A stretch of DNA of 64,000 bases from Dokdonella_A sp044227025 (GTDB lineage Bacteria > Pseudomonadota > Gammaproteobacteria > Xanthomonadales > Rhodanobacteraceae), in assembly GCF_044227025.1 (NCBI RefSeq), contig NZ_JBGAFX010000006.1:310001-374000 (forward strand), given 5' to 3'. The notes under the pieces were generated by a model. The model did not search any database. It was not told where the DNA came from and was given only the letters and a program-made list of their open reading frames with translations. The translations under genes were made by a program, and so were the position numbers. How positions within the stretch are numbered: the stretch's first letter is position 1; each line of letters opens with the position of its first letter. Below, piece after piece: positions 1 through 10,100 of this stretch.

Positions 1-1
1 T

Positions 2-2809
2 GCCCATGATTCGCCCGGGCCGCTGGATTTCGCGCCGCGCATGGCCGCCGGAGCGGCGGTGCATCCTTCGCTGGCCGACGGCACGCGCGTCGGCGGCTGG
101 CGGATCGGCAATCTGATCGGTCGCGGCGGCATGGGTGAGGTCTATGCGGCGACTCGCGCGGACGGCGGCTTCGAGCAGCGCGCCGCGCTGAAACTGCTGC
201 GCTTCGAAGCTGCGGGCGAGCTGCAACGCTTTCATTCGGAACGGAGCATCCTCGCGCAGCTCGAGCATCCGGGCATCGCGCGGCTGCTGGATGGCGGGGT
301 CGCGCCGGATGGCCGCCCCTATACGGTGATGGAGCACGTCGCCGGACAGTCGCTCGCCGACTACTGCCGCGCACGCAGGCCGTCATTGCGCGAACGCCTG
401 GCATTGTTCACGCAGGTCTGCGCCGCGGTCGCCTACGCGCACCGCAACCTCGTCGTCCATCGCGACCTGAAGCCGGCGAACATCCTCGTCGATGCGGGCG
501 GCAACGTGAAGCTGCTCGACTTCGGCATCGCCAAGTTGCTCGACGCGAGCGCGACGAATGCCGACGCCGACCTGACGGTCGCGCCGTTCACGCCCGACTA
601 CGCCGCACCGGAACAACTGGTCGGCGAGGCGGTCACGACGGCGACGGATGTGTACGCGCTCGGCGTCGTCCTGTTCGAACTCCTCACCGACACCTTGCCG
701 CTGCGCACGCGCGGACTGCCGTCGACGCAGGTGCTCAAGGTGTTGCTCGATCGCACCGCGCCGGCGCCGAGCCAGGTCGCACGTGACAACCCGGCCTCGC
801 CGGTGCCGGCGGCGCAGATTGCCGGCGATCTCGATGCGATCGTGGCCAAATGCCTGCGCAAGGAACCGGCGCATCGCTACGAAACCGTGGTCGGCTTGGC
901 GCGCGACATCGATAGGCACCTGCGCAACGAACCCGTGGCCGCGCGCGAAGGCGCGCGCCTGTACGTCGCGGGCCGCCTGCTGCATCGTTTCCGATGGGCC
1001 GTCGCGGCGACCGCCGCCCTCGTGCTTGCGCTCGGCGCGGGGCTCGCGGGAACGCTCTGGCAGGCGCGGCGCGCGGAAACGCAGGCGCGCACGTCCGCCG
1101 CGGTGCAGACCTTCATCGGCGACCTGTTCCGCGCCAACACGAGCCGCCAGGACGATCCGGTCAAGGCGCGCATGACGACCGCGCGCGAGCTGCTCGACCT
1201 CGGCGCGAAGAAGATCGAGACGTCGATGGGCGATGCGCCGGCCGCGAAGCTCGGCGTACTCAAGTTGCTCGGGCAGCTGTACGACGACCTCGCGCTCGAC
1301 GACGAGTCGGTGCGCCTGCGCCGCCAGGCGGTCGACCTCGCGCGCAGCCTGCATGGGGACGATTCGCCCGACGTCGCGGGCGCGCTGCTCGAACTCGCCG
1401 GCTCGATGCACTACACGAAGAGCGATACTGGCGAACGCGAGAAGCTGCTCGCGCAGGCGAGCGCGATCCTCGATCGCGCCGGCGACCATTCCTCGGTCGT
1501 GCGCGGCTTGCTGCTGCAGAAACTGTCCGAACACTACTACGGCAGCGATCCGGGCAAGGCGCTCGCGTCCGCGCAGGAAGCGGTACGCCTGTTCGAAGCA
1601 CGACCACCGTCGGCAAACCTGGCCGAGTCGCTGTTCGTGCGCGGCCTCGGCGAGCACGCCGTCGGCCAGGACCACGAGGCGATCGCGTCGCTGTCGCGCG
1701 CGATCGAGGTGTCGCGCAGCGTCGATGGATCGCCCAACCCGAGCCTGCCGCGCTACTACGCCTATCTTGGCCAATACCAGTACCGCAGCCAGGACATCGC
1801 GGCGGCCGAAGCGAGCACGCGGCTCGCGCTGCAGATGGCCGTCGCGGTGAATGGCGACAACCACGTCGACACGCTCGAAACGGAGTTGCGCCTCGGCCGC
1901 CTGCTGTTCGATTCGGGCAAGACGCAGGAAGGGCTCGCGCTGCTGCTCAGCGCGAAGAACCGCGCACTCGCGATCCGCGGCGCGGAAGACCCCGACCACG
2001 TGCCGCTCGCGTTGATGGAACACGGGTCGGCGCTGGTGCGCTTCGGCCTGCCCGAGGCCGGCATGACCGACCTCGCGGCGGCGCTCGCAAACCGACGCGC
2101 ACACCGTGCGGCGACGACCTATCTCGCCACCGTGCTCGAAACGAATGCAGCGGGTGCGATCGAGCTTGGCCGCTACGACGAAGCCGCCGCGTCGCTCGAT
2201 GAAGCGAGCCGGATCAAGACCGCCAACGGCGTGAAGCCGCGCACGACGCGCACCAACTACAACGTCCTCGTGCGCCTGCGCCTTGCGCTCGCCCAAGGCC
2301 AGCTCGAAACGGCGCGTTCGTTGCTCGACGACGTCTTCGTCGATCCCGCGGAAAAGTCCGCGGTCTCGTTCACCGCGATGGACCACGACCTCGCCGCCGC
2401 CGAAGTGGAGCTGGCGGCGGGTGGAAACGCGGCAGCGGCGGCGCTCGCGCGCGGCGTGCGCGAGCGCATCGAACGCAGCGGCCTCGCCGAGTGGCTCGGC
2501 CTGTACTTGCTGCGCAGCGAATTCATCGAAGGCGCCGCGCTGCTGGCCCAGGACCAGGCCGCATCCGCGGCGCCGCATCTGCAAAGCGCATTGGCGGCGC
2601 GCGAGAAACTGTTCGCGCCGGCAAGCCCGAAGATTGCCGAGGCCGAGATCGCGCTGGCGCGCTGCGATCTCGCGCTCGGCGACGTGGCGCCCGCGCAGGC
2701 GCTGGCCGCCGCCGCGGCGGCGATCCACGCGTCGCACAAGGACCTCGGCGAGCAGTACCGCGCACCGCTGCGCGACCTGCAGATGGCGCTGGCGCAACGT
2801 CGGGGCTGA
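2..2809 (+). CDS. Ser/Thr protein kinase with C-terminal TPR region (5' end outside window)
   Basis: Bacterial Hanks-type kinase that would phosphorylate Ser/Thr on partner proteins at the inner membrane. Counting from the ATG at 41, a GRGGMG loop lies at 27-32, an AALKLL strand carries the ATP-binding Lys, HRDLKPAN is near residue 140, a DFGIAKLL metal-binding motif follows, and then AAPEQL. One hydrophobic segment near residues 320-340 separates the kinase from a roughly 550-residue alpha-helical region that reads as TPR repeats. The frame is open to the left edge with no stop before the ATG at 41. Proteins of this family usually have about 60-80 residues before the kinase domain, so I infer the true start lies outside the window. 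The gene converges on a sigma factor 21 bp away; such kinases and sigma factors often occur together in Xanthomonadales. Confidence 0.9.
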   Translation, partial: AHDSPGPLDFAPRMAAGAAVHPSLADGTRVGGWRIGNLIGRGGMGEVYAATRADGGFEQRAALKLLRFEAAGELQRFHSERSILAQLEHPGIARLLDGGVAPDGRPYTVMEHVAGQSLADYCRARRPSLRERLALFTQVCAAVAYAHRNLVVHRDLKPANILVDAGGNVKLLDFGIAKLLDASATNADADLTVAPFTPDYAAPEQLVGEAVTTATDVYALGVVLFELLTDTLPLRTRGLPSTQVLKVLLDRTAPAPSQVARDNPASPVPAAQIAGDLDAIVAKCLRKEPAHRYETVVGLARDIDRHLRNEPVAAREGARLYVAGRLLHRFRWAVAATAALVLALGAGLAGTLWQARRAETQARTSAAVQTFIGDLFRANTSRQDDPVKARMTTARELLDLGAKKIETSMGDAPAAKLGVLKLLGQLYDDLALDDESVRLRRQAVDLARSLHGDDSPDVAGALLELAGSMHYTKSDTGEREKLLAQASAILDRAGDHSSVVRGLLLQKLSEHYYGSDPGKALASAQEAVRLFEARPPSANLAESLFVRGLGEHAVGQDHEAIASLSRAIEVSRSVDGSPNPSLPRYYAYLGQYQYRSQDIAAAEASTRLALQMAVAVNGDNHVDTLETELRLGRLLFDSGKTQEGLALLLSAKNRALAIRGAEDPDHVPLALMEHGSALVRFGLPEAGMTDLAAALANRRAHRAATTYLATVLETNAAGAIELGRYDEAAASLDEASRIKTANGVKPRTTRTNYNVLVRLRLALAQGQLETARSLLDDVFVDPAEKSAVSFTAMDHDLAAAEVELAAGGNAAAAALARGVRERIERSGLAEWLGLYLLRSEFIEGAALLAQDQAASAAPHLQSALAAREKLFAPASPKIAEAEIALARCDLALGDVAPAQALAAAAAAIHASHKDLGEQYRAPLRDLQMALAQRRG

Positions 2810-2830
2810 ATCGATCGCCGCAGGCGTCGG

Positions 2831-3406
2831 CTAGCCCGCATCCGCGAGTTCGCGGTGCAGCCAGGCGCGCGCGAGCGTCCAGTCGCGCCGCACCGTTCGT
2901 TCGGAGATGTCGAGCGCGCGCGCCGTTTCGGCGTCGTCGTAACCGGCGAAGTAGCGGCATTCGACCACCTGCGCCAGGCGCAGCGAATCCTTGGCGAGTC
3001 GGGCGAGCGCATCGTTCAGCGCGACCAGGGTCGCGTCGTCGTCGGCGGCGACGTCGAGGGCCGCGGTGATCGGCACGTGCACGGCGCCGTCGCCACGTTT
3101 CTCCGCCAGCTTCGCGACGGCGTGGCTGACCAGCGCATGGCGCATCGCGAGCGCGGCCGCGCGCAGGAAATGTTCGTCGGTGTTCCAGCCCTTGCTCCCG
3201 CGCAACTTGAGGTAGGCCTCGTTCACGAGCGCCGTCGTCTGCAGCGTCGCACCGGCACTGACCCGGCCACGCTCGCGATGCGCGAGCCGCTTGAGGTCGG
3301 CGTGGAACAGCGGCATCAGGCGATCGGCGAGCACGCACACGTCCGGCGACAGCGTCGCATCCCAGTGCACCGGATCGCTCGGAACCGCGGGGTCCACTCC
3401 AGTCAT
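2831..3406 (-). CDS. ECF-type RNA polymerase sigma factor (PF07638/TIGR02999-like)
   Basis: A 191-residue sigma factor that would direct RNA polymerase to a dedicated promoter set. The region-2-like part contains ALVNEAYLKLR and FLRAAALAMRHALVSHA. The C-terminal region-4-like helix-turn-helix contains VVECRYFAGYDDAETARALDI followed by RTVRRDW, the usual layout of the TIGR02999 group. I chose the ATG at 3406 because the family begins shortly before the region-2 motif. The longer open frame to 3559 starts with low-complexity Arg/Ala sequence. It is convergent with the TPR kinase. In this family the anti-sigma role is often replaced by kinase signalling, which makes the adjacent kinase a plausible partner (inference). 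Confidence 0.85.
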   Translation of the reverse strand: MTGVDPAVPSDPVHWDATLSPDVCVLADRLMPLFHADLKRLAHRERGRVSAGATLQTTALVNEAYLKLRGSKGWNTDEHFLRAAALAMRHALVSHAVAKLAEKRGDGAVHVPITAALDVAADDDATLVALNDALARLAKDSLRLAQVVECRYFAGYDDAETARALDISERTVRRDWTLARAWLHRELADAG

Positions 3407-3575
3407 GCCCGGATGATACCCAACCCGCCGTGCCCCCGCTGCCGTCGGCTGCGCCGATGGCCGGATCCGGCGCGCTTTGCGGTTCCAACAGGGTAGACCG
3501 TTCCGATGCGCTTCCCCCGGCGCCCGGACGGCCCCCAACGCGGCTTGCAGGAAGCGCATCGAGAGGAGATCGGCA

Positions 3576-3866
3576 ATGAAGCAAATGAGTACGTGGGCGG
3601 CCCTGGTCGCATGGTCACTCGGCAGTGCGTTCGCATTGCAGGCGCATGCGCAGTCGAGCGGCGGCCCCTACGACATCAAGGCCGTCGTCATCGCGGGCGG
3701 CGGCAGCCCCATCGCCGGCGGAAATTTCCAGATCAGCAGCACGATCGGACAGGCCGCCACGTCGACCTTGTCCGGCGCGGGCTTCGTCATCGTCGACGGG
3801 TTCTGGGCACCGGTCGGCGGCCTGCTCGGCGACGTCATATTCGCCAACGGTTTCGATTCCTTCTGA
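3576..3866 (+). CDS. Small secreted protein with C-terminal IFANGFD tail
   Basis: A 96-residue protein. The start at 3576 follows a GAGAGGAGAT ribosome-binding site and gives a clear signal peptide ending near AQAHAQS. The mature part has a Gly/Ser-rich stretch, IAGGGSPIAGGNFQISSTIGQ, then GFVIVDGFWAPV. This pattern is familiar in small exported proteins of Xanthomonadales and related bacteria whose function is unknown to me. It ends in GDVIFANGFDSF, a variant of the IFADGFD tail on other secreted proteins in this window. The next gene starts 34 bp later with its own ribosome-binding site, so the two are probably cotranscribed. Confidence 0.75.
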   Translation: MKQMSTWAALVAWSLGSAFALQAHAQSSGGPYDIKAVVIAGGGSPIAGGNFQISSTIGQAATSTLSGAGFVIVDGFWAPVGGLLGDVIFANGFDSF

Positions 3867-3900
3867 TTACACCCTTTCGACCTTTTCCAAGGAGTGCACC

Positions 3901-5142
3901 ATGCGTGTTTCCCCACTTGTCCGCGCGACGCTCGTCGCCTGCATGTTCCTCGCCGCCGCCGGCAGCGCGTCCGCGCAGACGCTCGGTTCCGCCATCACCT
4001 ACCAGGGCACGTTCGCCGATGCCGGCGTGCCCGCCAGCGGCGCGTATGATTTCGAGTTCGCGCTGTTCACGGTCGCCTCCGGCGGCAGCGCGGTGCAGAC
4101 CGTCACCAAGACCGGCGTGGTCGTGAATGGCGGCCTCGTCAACACGCTCGTCGACTTCGGCGCGGCCACCTACAACGGCCAGGTCAAATGGATCGAGGTG
4201 CACGTGCGCCATGCCGGCGGCGGCAGCTACACCACGCTCGCGCCGCGCCAGGCGCTGACCGCGGCACCGTACGCGATGGGCCTGCCGATGCCGTTCGCGC
4301 GCGTCGTCAACACCGGTTCCGCGCCGTCGTTCCAGATCGAGAATGCCGATGGCGGCAGTGCGATCAAGGGCGTCATCACGAGCAACTCCGGCTTCTCGGC
4401 GGTCGCCGGCAGCTCGCCCGGCGGCCCCGGCGTCAACGGTGAAAGCACCAGCAGCGCGGGCGTGCGCGGCACCAGCACCAACAGCGACGGCGTGCGCGGC
4501 CTCGGCAACATCGGCGTGCATGGCGTCGGCAGCACCGGCGTGTGGGCCGAAGGCGGCCTGCTCGCGACCGACAGCATCTCGTGCAACAGCGCCGGCGCAT
4601 GCCAGAGCGTGATGAACATCCGCAACGACACGATCGGCAACCTCATCATCGCGAGTTCCGGCACGCCCTCGACCGACGTGTTCCGCGTCAACGGCAACGG
4701 TTCGGTGTTCGCCAACGGCGACTACAACGCCGGTGGCGCCGACGTCGCCGAGTACGTGCCCTTCAGCGAGAAGCTGGAACCCGGCGACGTCGTCGAGATC
4801 GACGAAGACGACGGCCAATCGTTCCGCCTGTCGTCGCGCCCGAACAGCCATTCCGTCGGCGGCGTGATTTCGACCAGGCCCGGCGTGTCGCTCAACACGA
4901 CGACCGCGGAAGAATCCGCCGCTAAGGGCATGCCGCGGCTCGCGCTGAGTGGCCGCGTGCCGGTGAAGGTGACGTCGGAGAACGGCCCGATCCGCGCCGG
5001 CGACCTGCTCGTCTCCTCGTCGCGGCCGGGTCGCGCGATGCGCGCACCCGCGATGCCGGCACCCGGCACCGTGATCGGCAAGGCGATGCAGAAACTCGAC
5101 AGCGCCACCGGCGAGATCGAGATGCTGGTCATGCTGCGCTGA
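3901..5142 (+). CDS. Secreted protein with ADVAEY-type C-terminal surface module
   Basis: A 413-residue exported protein. The ATG at 3901 follows CCAAGGAG and starts a signal peptide ending near SASAQT. The mature N-terminus (ITYQGTFADAGVPASGAYDF) is typical of secreted proteins with an N-terminal beta-sandwich. The middle is rich in Gly/Ser/Asn repeats such as GVRGTSTNSDGVRG, suggesting a fibrous beta structure. The C-terminus (ADVAEYVPFSEKLEPGDVV, then LALSGRVPVKV and GDLLVSSSRPGRAM) resembles the end module of many bacterial and phage-like surface fibres. Substrate and role are unknown. A strong hairpin follows 9 bp after the stop. Confidence 0.75.
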   Translation: MRVSPLVRATLVACMFLAAAGSASAQTLGSAITYQGTFADAGVPASGAYDFEFALFTVASGGSAVQTVTKTGVVVNGGLVNTLVDFGAATYNGQVKWIEVHVRHAGGGSYTTLAPRQALTAAPYAMGLPMPFARVVNTGSAPSFQIENADGGSAIKGVITSNSGFSAVAGSSPGGPGVNGESTSSAGVRGTSTNSDGVRGLGNIGVHGVGSTGVWAEGGLLATDSISCNSAGACQSVMNIRNDTIGNLIIASSGTPSTDVFRVNGNGSVFANGDYNAGGADVAEYVPFSEKLEPGDVVEIDEDDGQSFRLSSRPNSHSVGGVISTRPGVSLNTTTAEESAAKGMPRLALSGRVPVKVTSENGPIRAGDLLVSSSRPGRAMRAPAMPAPGTVIGKAMQKLDSATGEIEMLVMLR

Positions 5143-5150
5143 GCGCAGCA

Positions 5151-5191
5151 CCGGCGCGCTTGCAGGTCATCCCTGCCTGCAAGCGTGCCGG
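5151..5191 (+). terminator. Terminator-like hairpin
   Basis: CCGGCGCGCTTGCAGG and CCTGCAAGCGTGCCGG form a 16-bp near-perfect stem around a 9-base loop, just after the stop at 5142. There is no T-run, so a Rho-independent role is uncertain. It could also stabilise the 3' end of the message. Confidence 0.5.
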
Positions 5192-5251
5192 GACCGGTGC
5201 TTCGACGGCTCCCGCGCGAATCCACTTCGTACCGCTGCACGGAACATCCCG

Positions 5252-6928
5252 ATGAGTGATTGTCCATTTCCTGCGTCACGCGTTCGCGCGACGACACGCC
5301 GTGCACCCCGTACCTTCACGCGCCATGTCGCCGCCGCGCTGCTGGGCATCGGCTGCATGTCCGCGATGGCGGATACATACGTCGTCACCAACACCGCCGA
5401 CAGCGGTGCCGGCAGCCTGCGCCAGGCGATCCTCGACGCCAACGCGCACCAGGTCACCGCGGGCAGCCAGTGCGCGCGGCACACGATCACGTTCAACATC
5501 GCCGGCGCGGCGCCACACACGATCCAGCCCCTGTCGCCATTGCCGACGATCCGGATCCCGATCACGTTCGACGGCTACTCGCAGCCGGGATCGAGCGAGA
5601 ACACCGCGTTCACCGGCAGCAATGCCGTGATCGCGATCGAACTCGACGGAAGTTTCGCCGGCAACACCGACGCGTTCGTCGTCGGCGCGGCGATACCCGG
5701 GTCCGGCCTGTGTCCCGGCAACACCAGCCGCTTCAGCGGACTCGTGATCAACCGCTTCGCGGGCGCCGCGATCTCGATGGGCGAAGAGACGTGCCCGGTC
5801 GGACAGTTCTGCAACAGCGGCGGCGTGCTCATCCAGGGCAACTACATCGGTACCGACGTCACCGGCACGCACGCGCGCGGCAACGGCATCGCGCTCGCGC
5901 GCCCGGCGCTGGTGTTCGGCACCAGCAGCGTGGTCAACGTGGTCGGCGACCAGACGCTGCAGAACGGCGGCCCAAGTTCACCGCGTCCGCAGTCGCGCAA
6001 CGTGATCTCCGGCAACGGCGACGACGCGATCCTCATGTTCTCGATCTCGGCCGATTCCGGCAGCGGCCTGTCGCAGTCGCACACGATCCGCAACAACTAC
6101 ATCGGCGTGGATGCGACCGGTTCGGCCGCGCTGCCCAACGCCGGTCGCGGCATCACGATGGCGGCGAACAGCTCGGGCGCGCAGATCCAGGACAACCTGA
6201 TCAGCGCCAATCTCGGCGACGGCGTCGCCGTGCTCGACAGTCCGTTTCCGGGCACCGCGGTGATCGGCAATGGCATCGGCATCGGCATCGCGGGCCAGCC
6301 GCTCGGCAATGGCGGACATGGCGTGCTCGTCGCAAACGACGCCACCGGCGTCACCGTCGGCGGCCGCCTGCTGTTCGCGCCGACTGCCGCCGCGATTTCC
6401 AACAACGGCGGCGCCGGCCTGTTCGTCGACGACGCCGCGATCGTCGATGCAGGCAACCTGTCGAGCGCCCACAACGGCGGCCTCGCACTCGACCTCGCAC
6501 CGGTCGGCGTGAATGCCAACGACGCGGGCGACGCCGACACCGGGCCGAACGAATTGCTCAACCGTCCATTCCTCACCGCGGCCGTGCCGGACGCAGGCAG
6601 CCAGGTCGGCCACGTCGCCGGCTCGATCGACGCGGTGCCGAACAGCACCTACGAAATCCATTTCTATCTCAACGACAGTTGCGACGCAGGCGGCTCCGGC
6701 GGCGGCCAGACCCTGTTTCCGTCCACGTTCGCAAGCTTGACCACCGACGCGACCGGCCATGCCGCCTTCAACCAGGCGGCGCAGTTCCTGCCCGCAGGCC
6801 GCCACCTCACCGCACTCGCGCGCGCGTTCTCGACCACGGCCGTGATCCCTGCGCTGATGACCTCGGAGTTCTCCAACTGCGTGTTGATCGGAGCGGGGGA
6901 TACGATCTTCGCCGATGGGTTCGATTGA
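5252..6928 (+). CDS. Secreted right-handed beta-helix protein with C-terminal IFADGFD
   Basis: A 558-residue protein. The N-terminus has a basic n-region and a hydrophobic stretch ending near MSAMADT, so it is exported. The mature start VTNTADSGAGSLRQAILDAN is the hallmark of CSLREA/beta-helix proteins in which a few dozen residues precede the solenoid. Repeated NxIxGN-type turns (NVISGNGDDAI, HTIRNNYIGVDATG, NLISANLGDGV) mark the parallel beta-helix rungs. These proteins are usually surface or extracellular and may bind or degrade polysaccharide, but I see no clear catalytic site. It ends exactly in IFADGFD. The ribosome-binding site is weak, so a later start cannot be excluded. Confidence 0.8.
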   Translation: MSDCPFPASRVRATTRRAPRTFTRHVAAALLGIGCMSAMADTYVVTNTADSGAGSLRQAILDANAHQVTAGSQCARHTITFNIAGAAPHTIQPLSPLPTIRIPITFDGYSQPGSSENTAFTGSNAVIAIELDGSFAGNTDAFVVGAAIPGSGLCPGNTSRFSGLVINRFAGAAISMGEETCPVGQFCNSGGVLIQGNYIGTDVTGTHARGNGIALARPALVFGTSSVVNVVGDQTLQNGGPSSPRPQSRNVISGNGDDAILMFSISADSGSGLSQSHTIRNNYIGVDATGSAALPNAGRGITMAANSSGAQIQDNLISANLGDGVAVLDSPFPGTAVIGNGIGIGIAGQPLGNGGHGVLVANDATGVTVGGRLLFAPTAAAISNNGGAGLFVDDAAIVDAGNLSSAHNGGLALDLAPVGVNANDAGDADTGPNELLNRPFLTAAVPDAGSQVGHVAGSIDAVPNSTYEIHFYLNDSCDAGGSGGGQTLFPSTFASLTTDATGHAAFNQAAQFLPAGRHLTALARAFSTTAVIPALMTSEFSNCVLIGAGDTIFADGFD

Positions 6929-7103
6929 CGAGAATTTCTGAAGGCGTCATGTGCTTCATTGCCGGCGGACGCGTCCCGCACGCGAACGATGAGCGTTGTG
7001 TGATCGCCGTCACGATTCGAAAGTCGATAGCAAATGTCCTACATATATAACTTATTTGCCCGTATACGATGCTTCTTGTCCGCGTCGTGCCTCGGGGTGA
7101 ACC

Positions 7104-10100
7104 GTGAAAGCCGCATTGAAGCTGGTCATGTTGGCTGCATTCGTGCTGCTGTCAAAGCAGTCTTTCGCGGGCTGTTCCATCGAGTACTCGTTCTGGGCGC
7201 CGTATCCGACCCACCAGGTGATCTACTCCGGCTGCAGTAACCAGCAGGATGCGTTGGACGCATGCAGTGCCTTCACGACACTTCACGGATATACACCTAA
7301 TGAGTTCTGCATCTGGGGCTGGGGTCCTGGATATCACGCGGGCAACCTCTATTTTCACTATCCGGACACGGCCGTTCCGTTTGCCCTAGAGCATTTCTTG
7401 ATTCCGTCGGTAGTGATTCCAGACAAGAACTCGGGTCATTCCTGTCCCGATCCGTGTGTAGCGGACCCGGTGAACCCGGGCGTCGGCAACAAGACGGAAA
7501 CGAGGGTGGAATTCGCGGGCACTGGCATCTTTCCTCTGAGATTTTCATGGACGTACAACAGCCTCGACTCGTGGCCCGGCAACTATCCCATCTCGATCGT
7601 TGGCCGCCATCGCGCACATACATATTCGTGGTCGATCGAGTTGCATAGCCAGGGATTGCTCAAGCCCGTAGCCACGGTGCATCTGCCCGACGGCAAGGGG
7701 GTGTATTTCACGCAAGCTTTACCAGGCGGTCCATGGGTCGCTGACGGAGAATCGAAGACCAAGCTTACGGTCAATCCCGATCCTTCCGCCGCTTGGCAAG
7801 TAGAGGATGAATGGGGTGGTCGCGAGTGGTTTGACAGCAATGGACGCCTTCTCAGCCTCTTCGACGTCGCCGGTAAGAAACAGTCGGTCACCTATGACGT
7901 CTCGGGGCGCCTCGCGACCGTCACGGATCCCAATGGACGCGTGCTGACATTCTCGTACAACTCCGCGGGCTTGCTTTCAACGCTGCAGACACCCGATGGA
8001 AACCAGATCGGTTTCGCATACACGACGTCCTCCGACTTGTCGACTGTGACCTATCCCGGCGGTTCGACACGGCAGTATCTGTATGACGAGTCGCCATACA
8101 GTGGTGCGTCGCCAGCGGGTTTGCTGACTGGGGAGATTGACGAACTCAATGTGCGCCACTCGACGACGTGGTACGACTCGAGCATGCGCGCAACGGCAAC
8201 GTCTCTGGCGGGATCCGTCGATTCGTACGGAATCTCCTACTTGCCGCCGGATGCTGTAGGCGACTACAACAGATCAAATGTCACGCAACCGTTGGGCGCC
8301 ACGCAGGAAACGAAGTACGTGCTCGTGGCCGGAGTGGTTCGTCCTCGTGTCGTGACGACGAGCTGCACCGGCTGTCAGACGCAGCAGAAAACGTACAGCT
8401 ACGATTCCGCGGGACTTTTGCAAACACGAGTCGAAGGTGGAAACCAGACCGACTACACCTACGACAGCCGCGGGGTCGTGACATCTCGGATTGACGCCTC
8501 GAATGCATCCGGCCCAGATGCAGGCGTCAAGCGAACGACGGAAACCACATGGGATTCGAGCTTCCGCGTTCCGACACTGCGAACTGTCAAGAACTATCTC
8601 GGAACGATCGAATCCTTGACGAAATGGACCTACAACACGCGCGGCCAGGCGACCGCGCGCTGCGGGATCGACAACGCCGTCAGCGGCGCCAACAGCTACA
8701 CCTGCGGCTCGTCCACGAATGCGCCCGCCGGCGTGCGCCAGACGAAAACGACCTACTGCGAAGCCTCCGACGTCACCGCAGGCGCTTGCCCACTCGTCGG
8801 CCTCGTCACCTCCACCAATGGCGCGCGCCTGACCACGAATGCCGGCATGGGCGGTCTCGATGACACCACGACCTACACCTACCGCATGGCCGACGATTCG
8901 ACCTGCGCCACGAACGGCGCCTGCACCTACCGCAAGGGCGACCTCTGGAAAGTCACCAACGCGCTCGGACAGGTCACCGAATACGTCAGCTACGACAAGA
9001 ACGGCCGCGTCGCGCGCACGAAGGACGCGAACGGCACCTACACCGACTTCACCTACCACGCGCGTGGCTGGCTCACCGACCGCATCGTGCGCGCGAGTGC
9101 GAGTGGAACCCCCGGCGCGGGCGACGCGACGATGCACATCGACTACGACGCGGTCGGCAATGTCACGAAGGTGACCCAGCCGGATGGCGCGTACCTGCAA
9201 TACACCTACGATGACGCCCATCGATTGCTGAAGATCAACGACAACCTCGCCAACACGATCGACTACTGCCCGGGTGGCGTCGGCAACGCGGACTGCCTCG
9301 ACGCTGCCGGCCACCGCAAGGTCGAGCAGGTCAAGGATCCGTCCAATGCGGTCAAGCGCCAGCTGCATCGCGTCTACAACCAGCTCGGCCAGTTGACCCA
9401 GGTGCTCAACGCGGCGAATGTGCCGGTCGAGACCTCCGCCGGCATCGGTGGATCCGGCATCGCCGATGGCTACGACGGCAACGGCAACCGCATCCTCAAG
9501 GACGACGGCCTCGGCATCCGCACGGAGCAGGACGTCGACCCGCTCAATCGCCTCAAGACGACGATCCAGAACCTGGCTGGTACAGATCCGGCGACGCAGA
9601 ACGCGACCACCGGCTACACCTACGACACGCGCGACAACCTGCGCCAGGTCACCGATCCGGATGGCCTCAACACCAACTACACCTACGACGGCCTCAACAA
9701 CCTCACCGCGCTCGACAGCCCCGACACCGGCCACACCGGCTACACCTACGACGCCGCCGGCAACCGCATCAGCCAGACCGACAACCGCGGGGTCACCAGC
9801 ACCTACACCTACGACCGCTTGAACCGGCTGACCGCGATCGGCTATCCGACCACCAGCCTCAACGTCACCTATGCCTACGACCAGGCCGACGGCACCACCG
9901 GCTGCAGCGGCTCGTTCCCGCTCGGTCGCCTGACCCGGATGACCGATTCCTCGGGCAGCACGACGTATTGCTACGACCGTCGCGGCAATGTGCTGAAGAA
10001 GACGCAGGTCGCCAATGGCGTCAGCCTCGTCACGCAGTACACCTACACGGTTGCGGATCGGCTGGCGACGGTCACCTATCCGAGTGGGGGAGTCGCAACC

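Noticed and set aside
383..2797. Long minus-strand open frame opposite the kinase
   Set aside because: Arg/Gly/Ala-rich shadow of a high-GC coding strand with no domains. The kinase motifs on the other strand are unambiguous.
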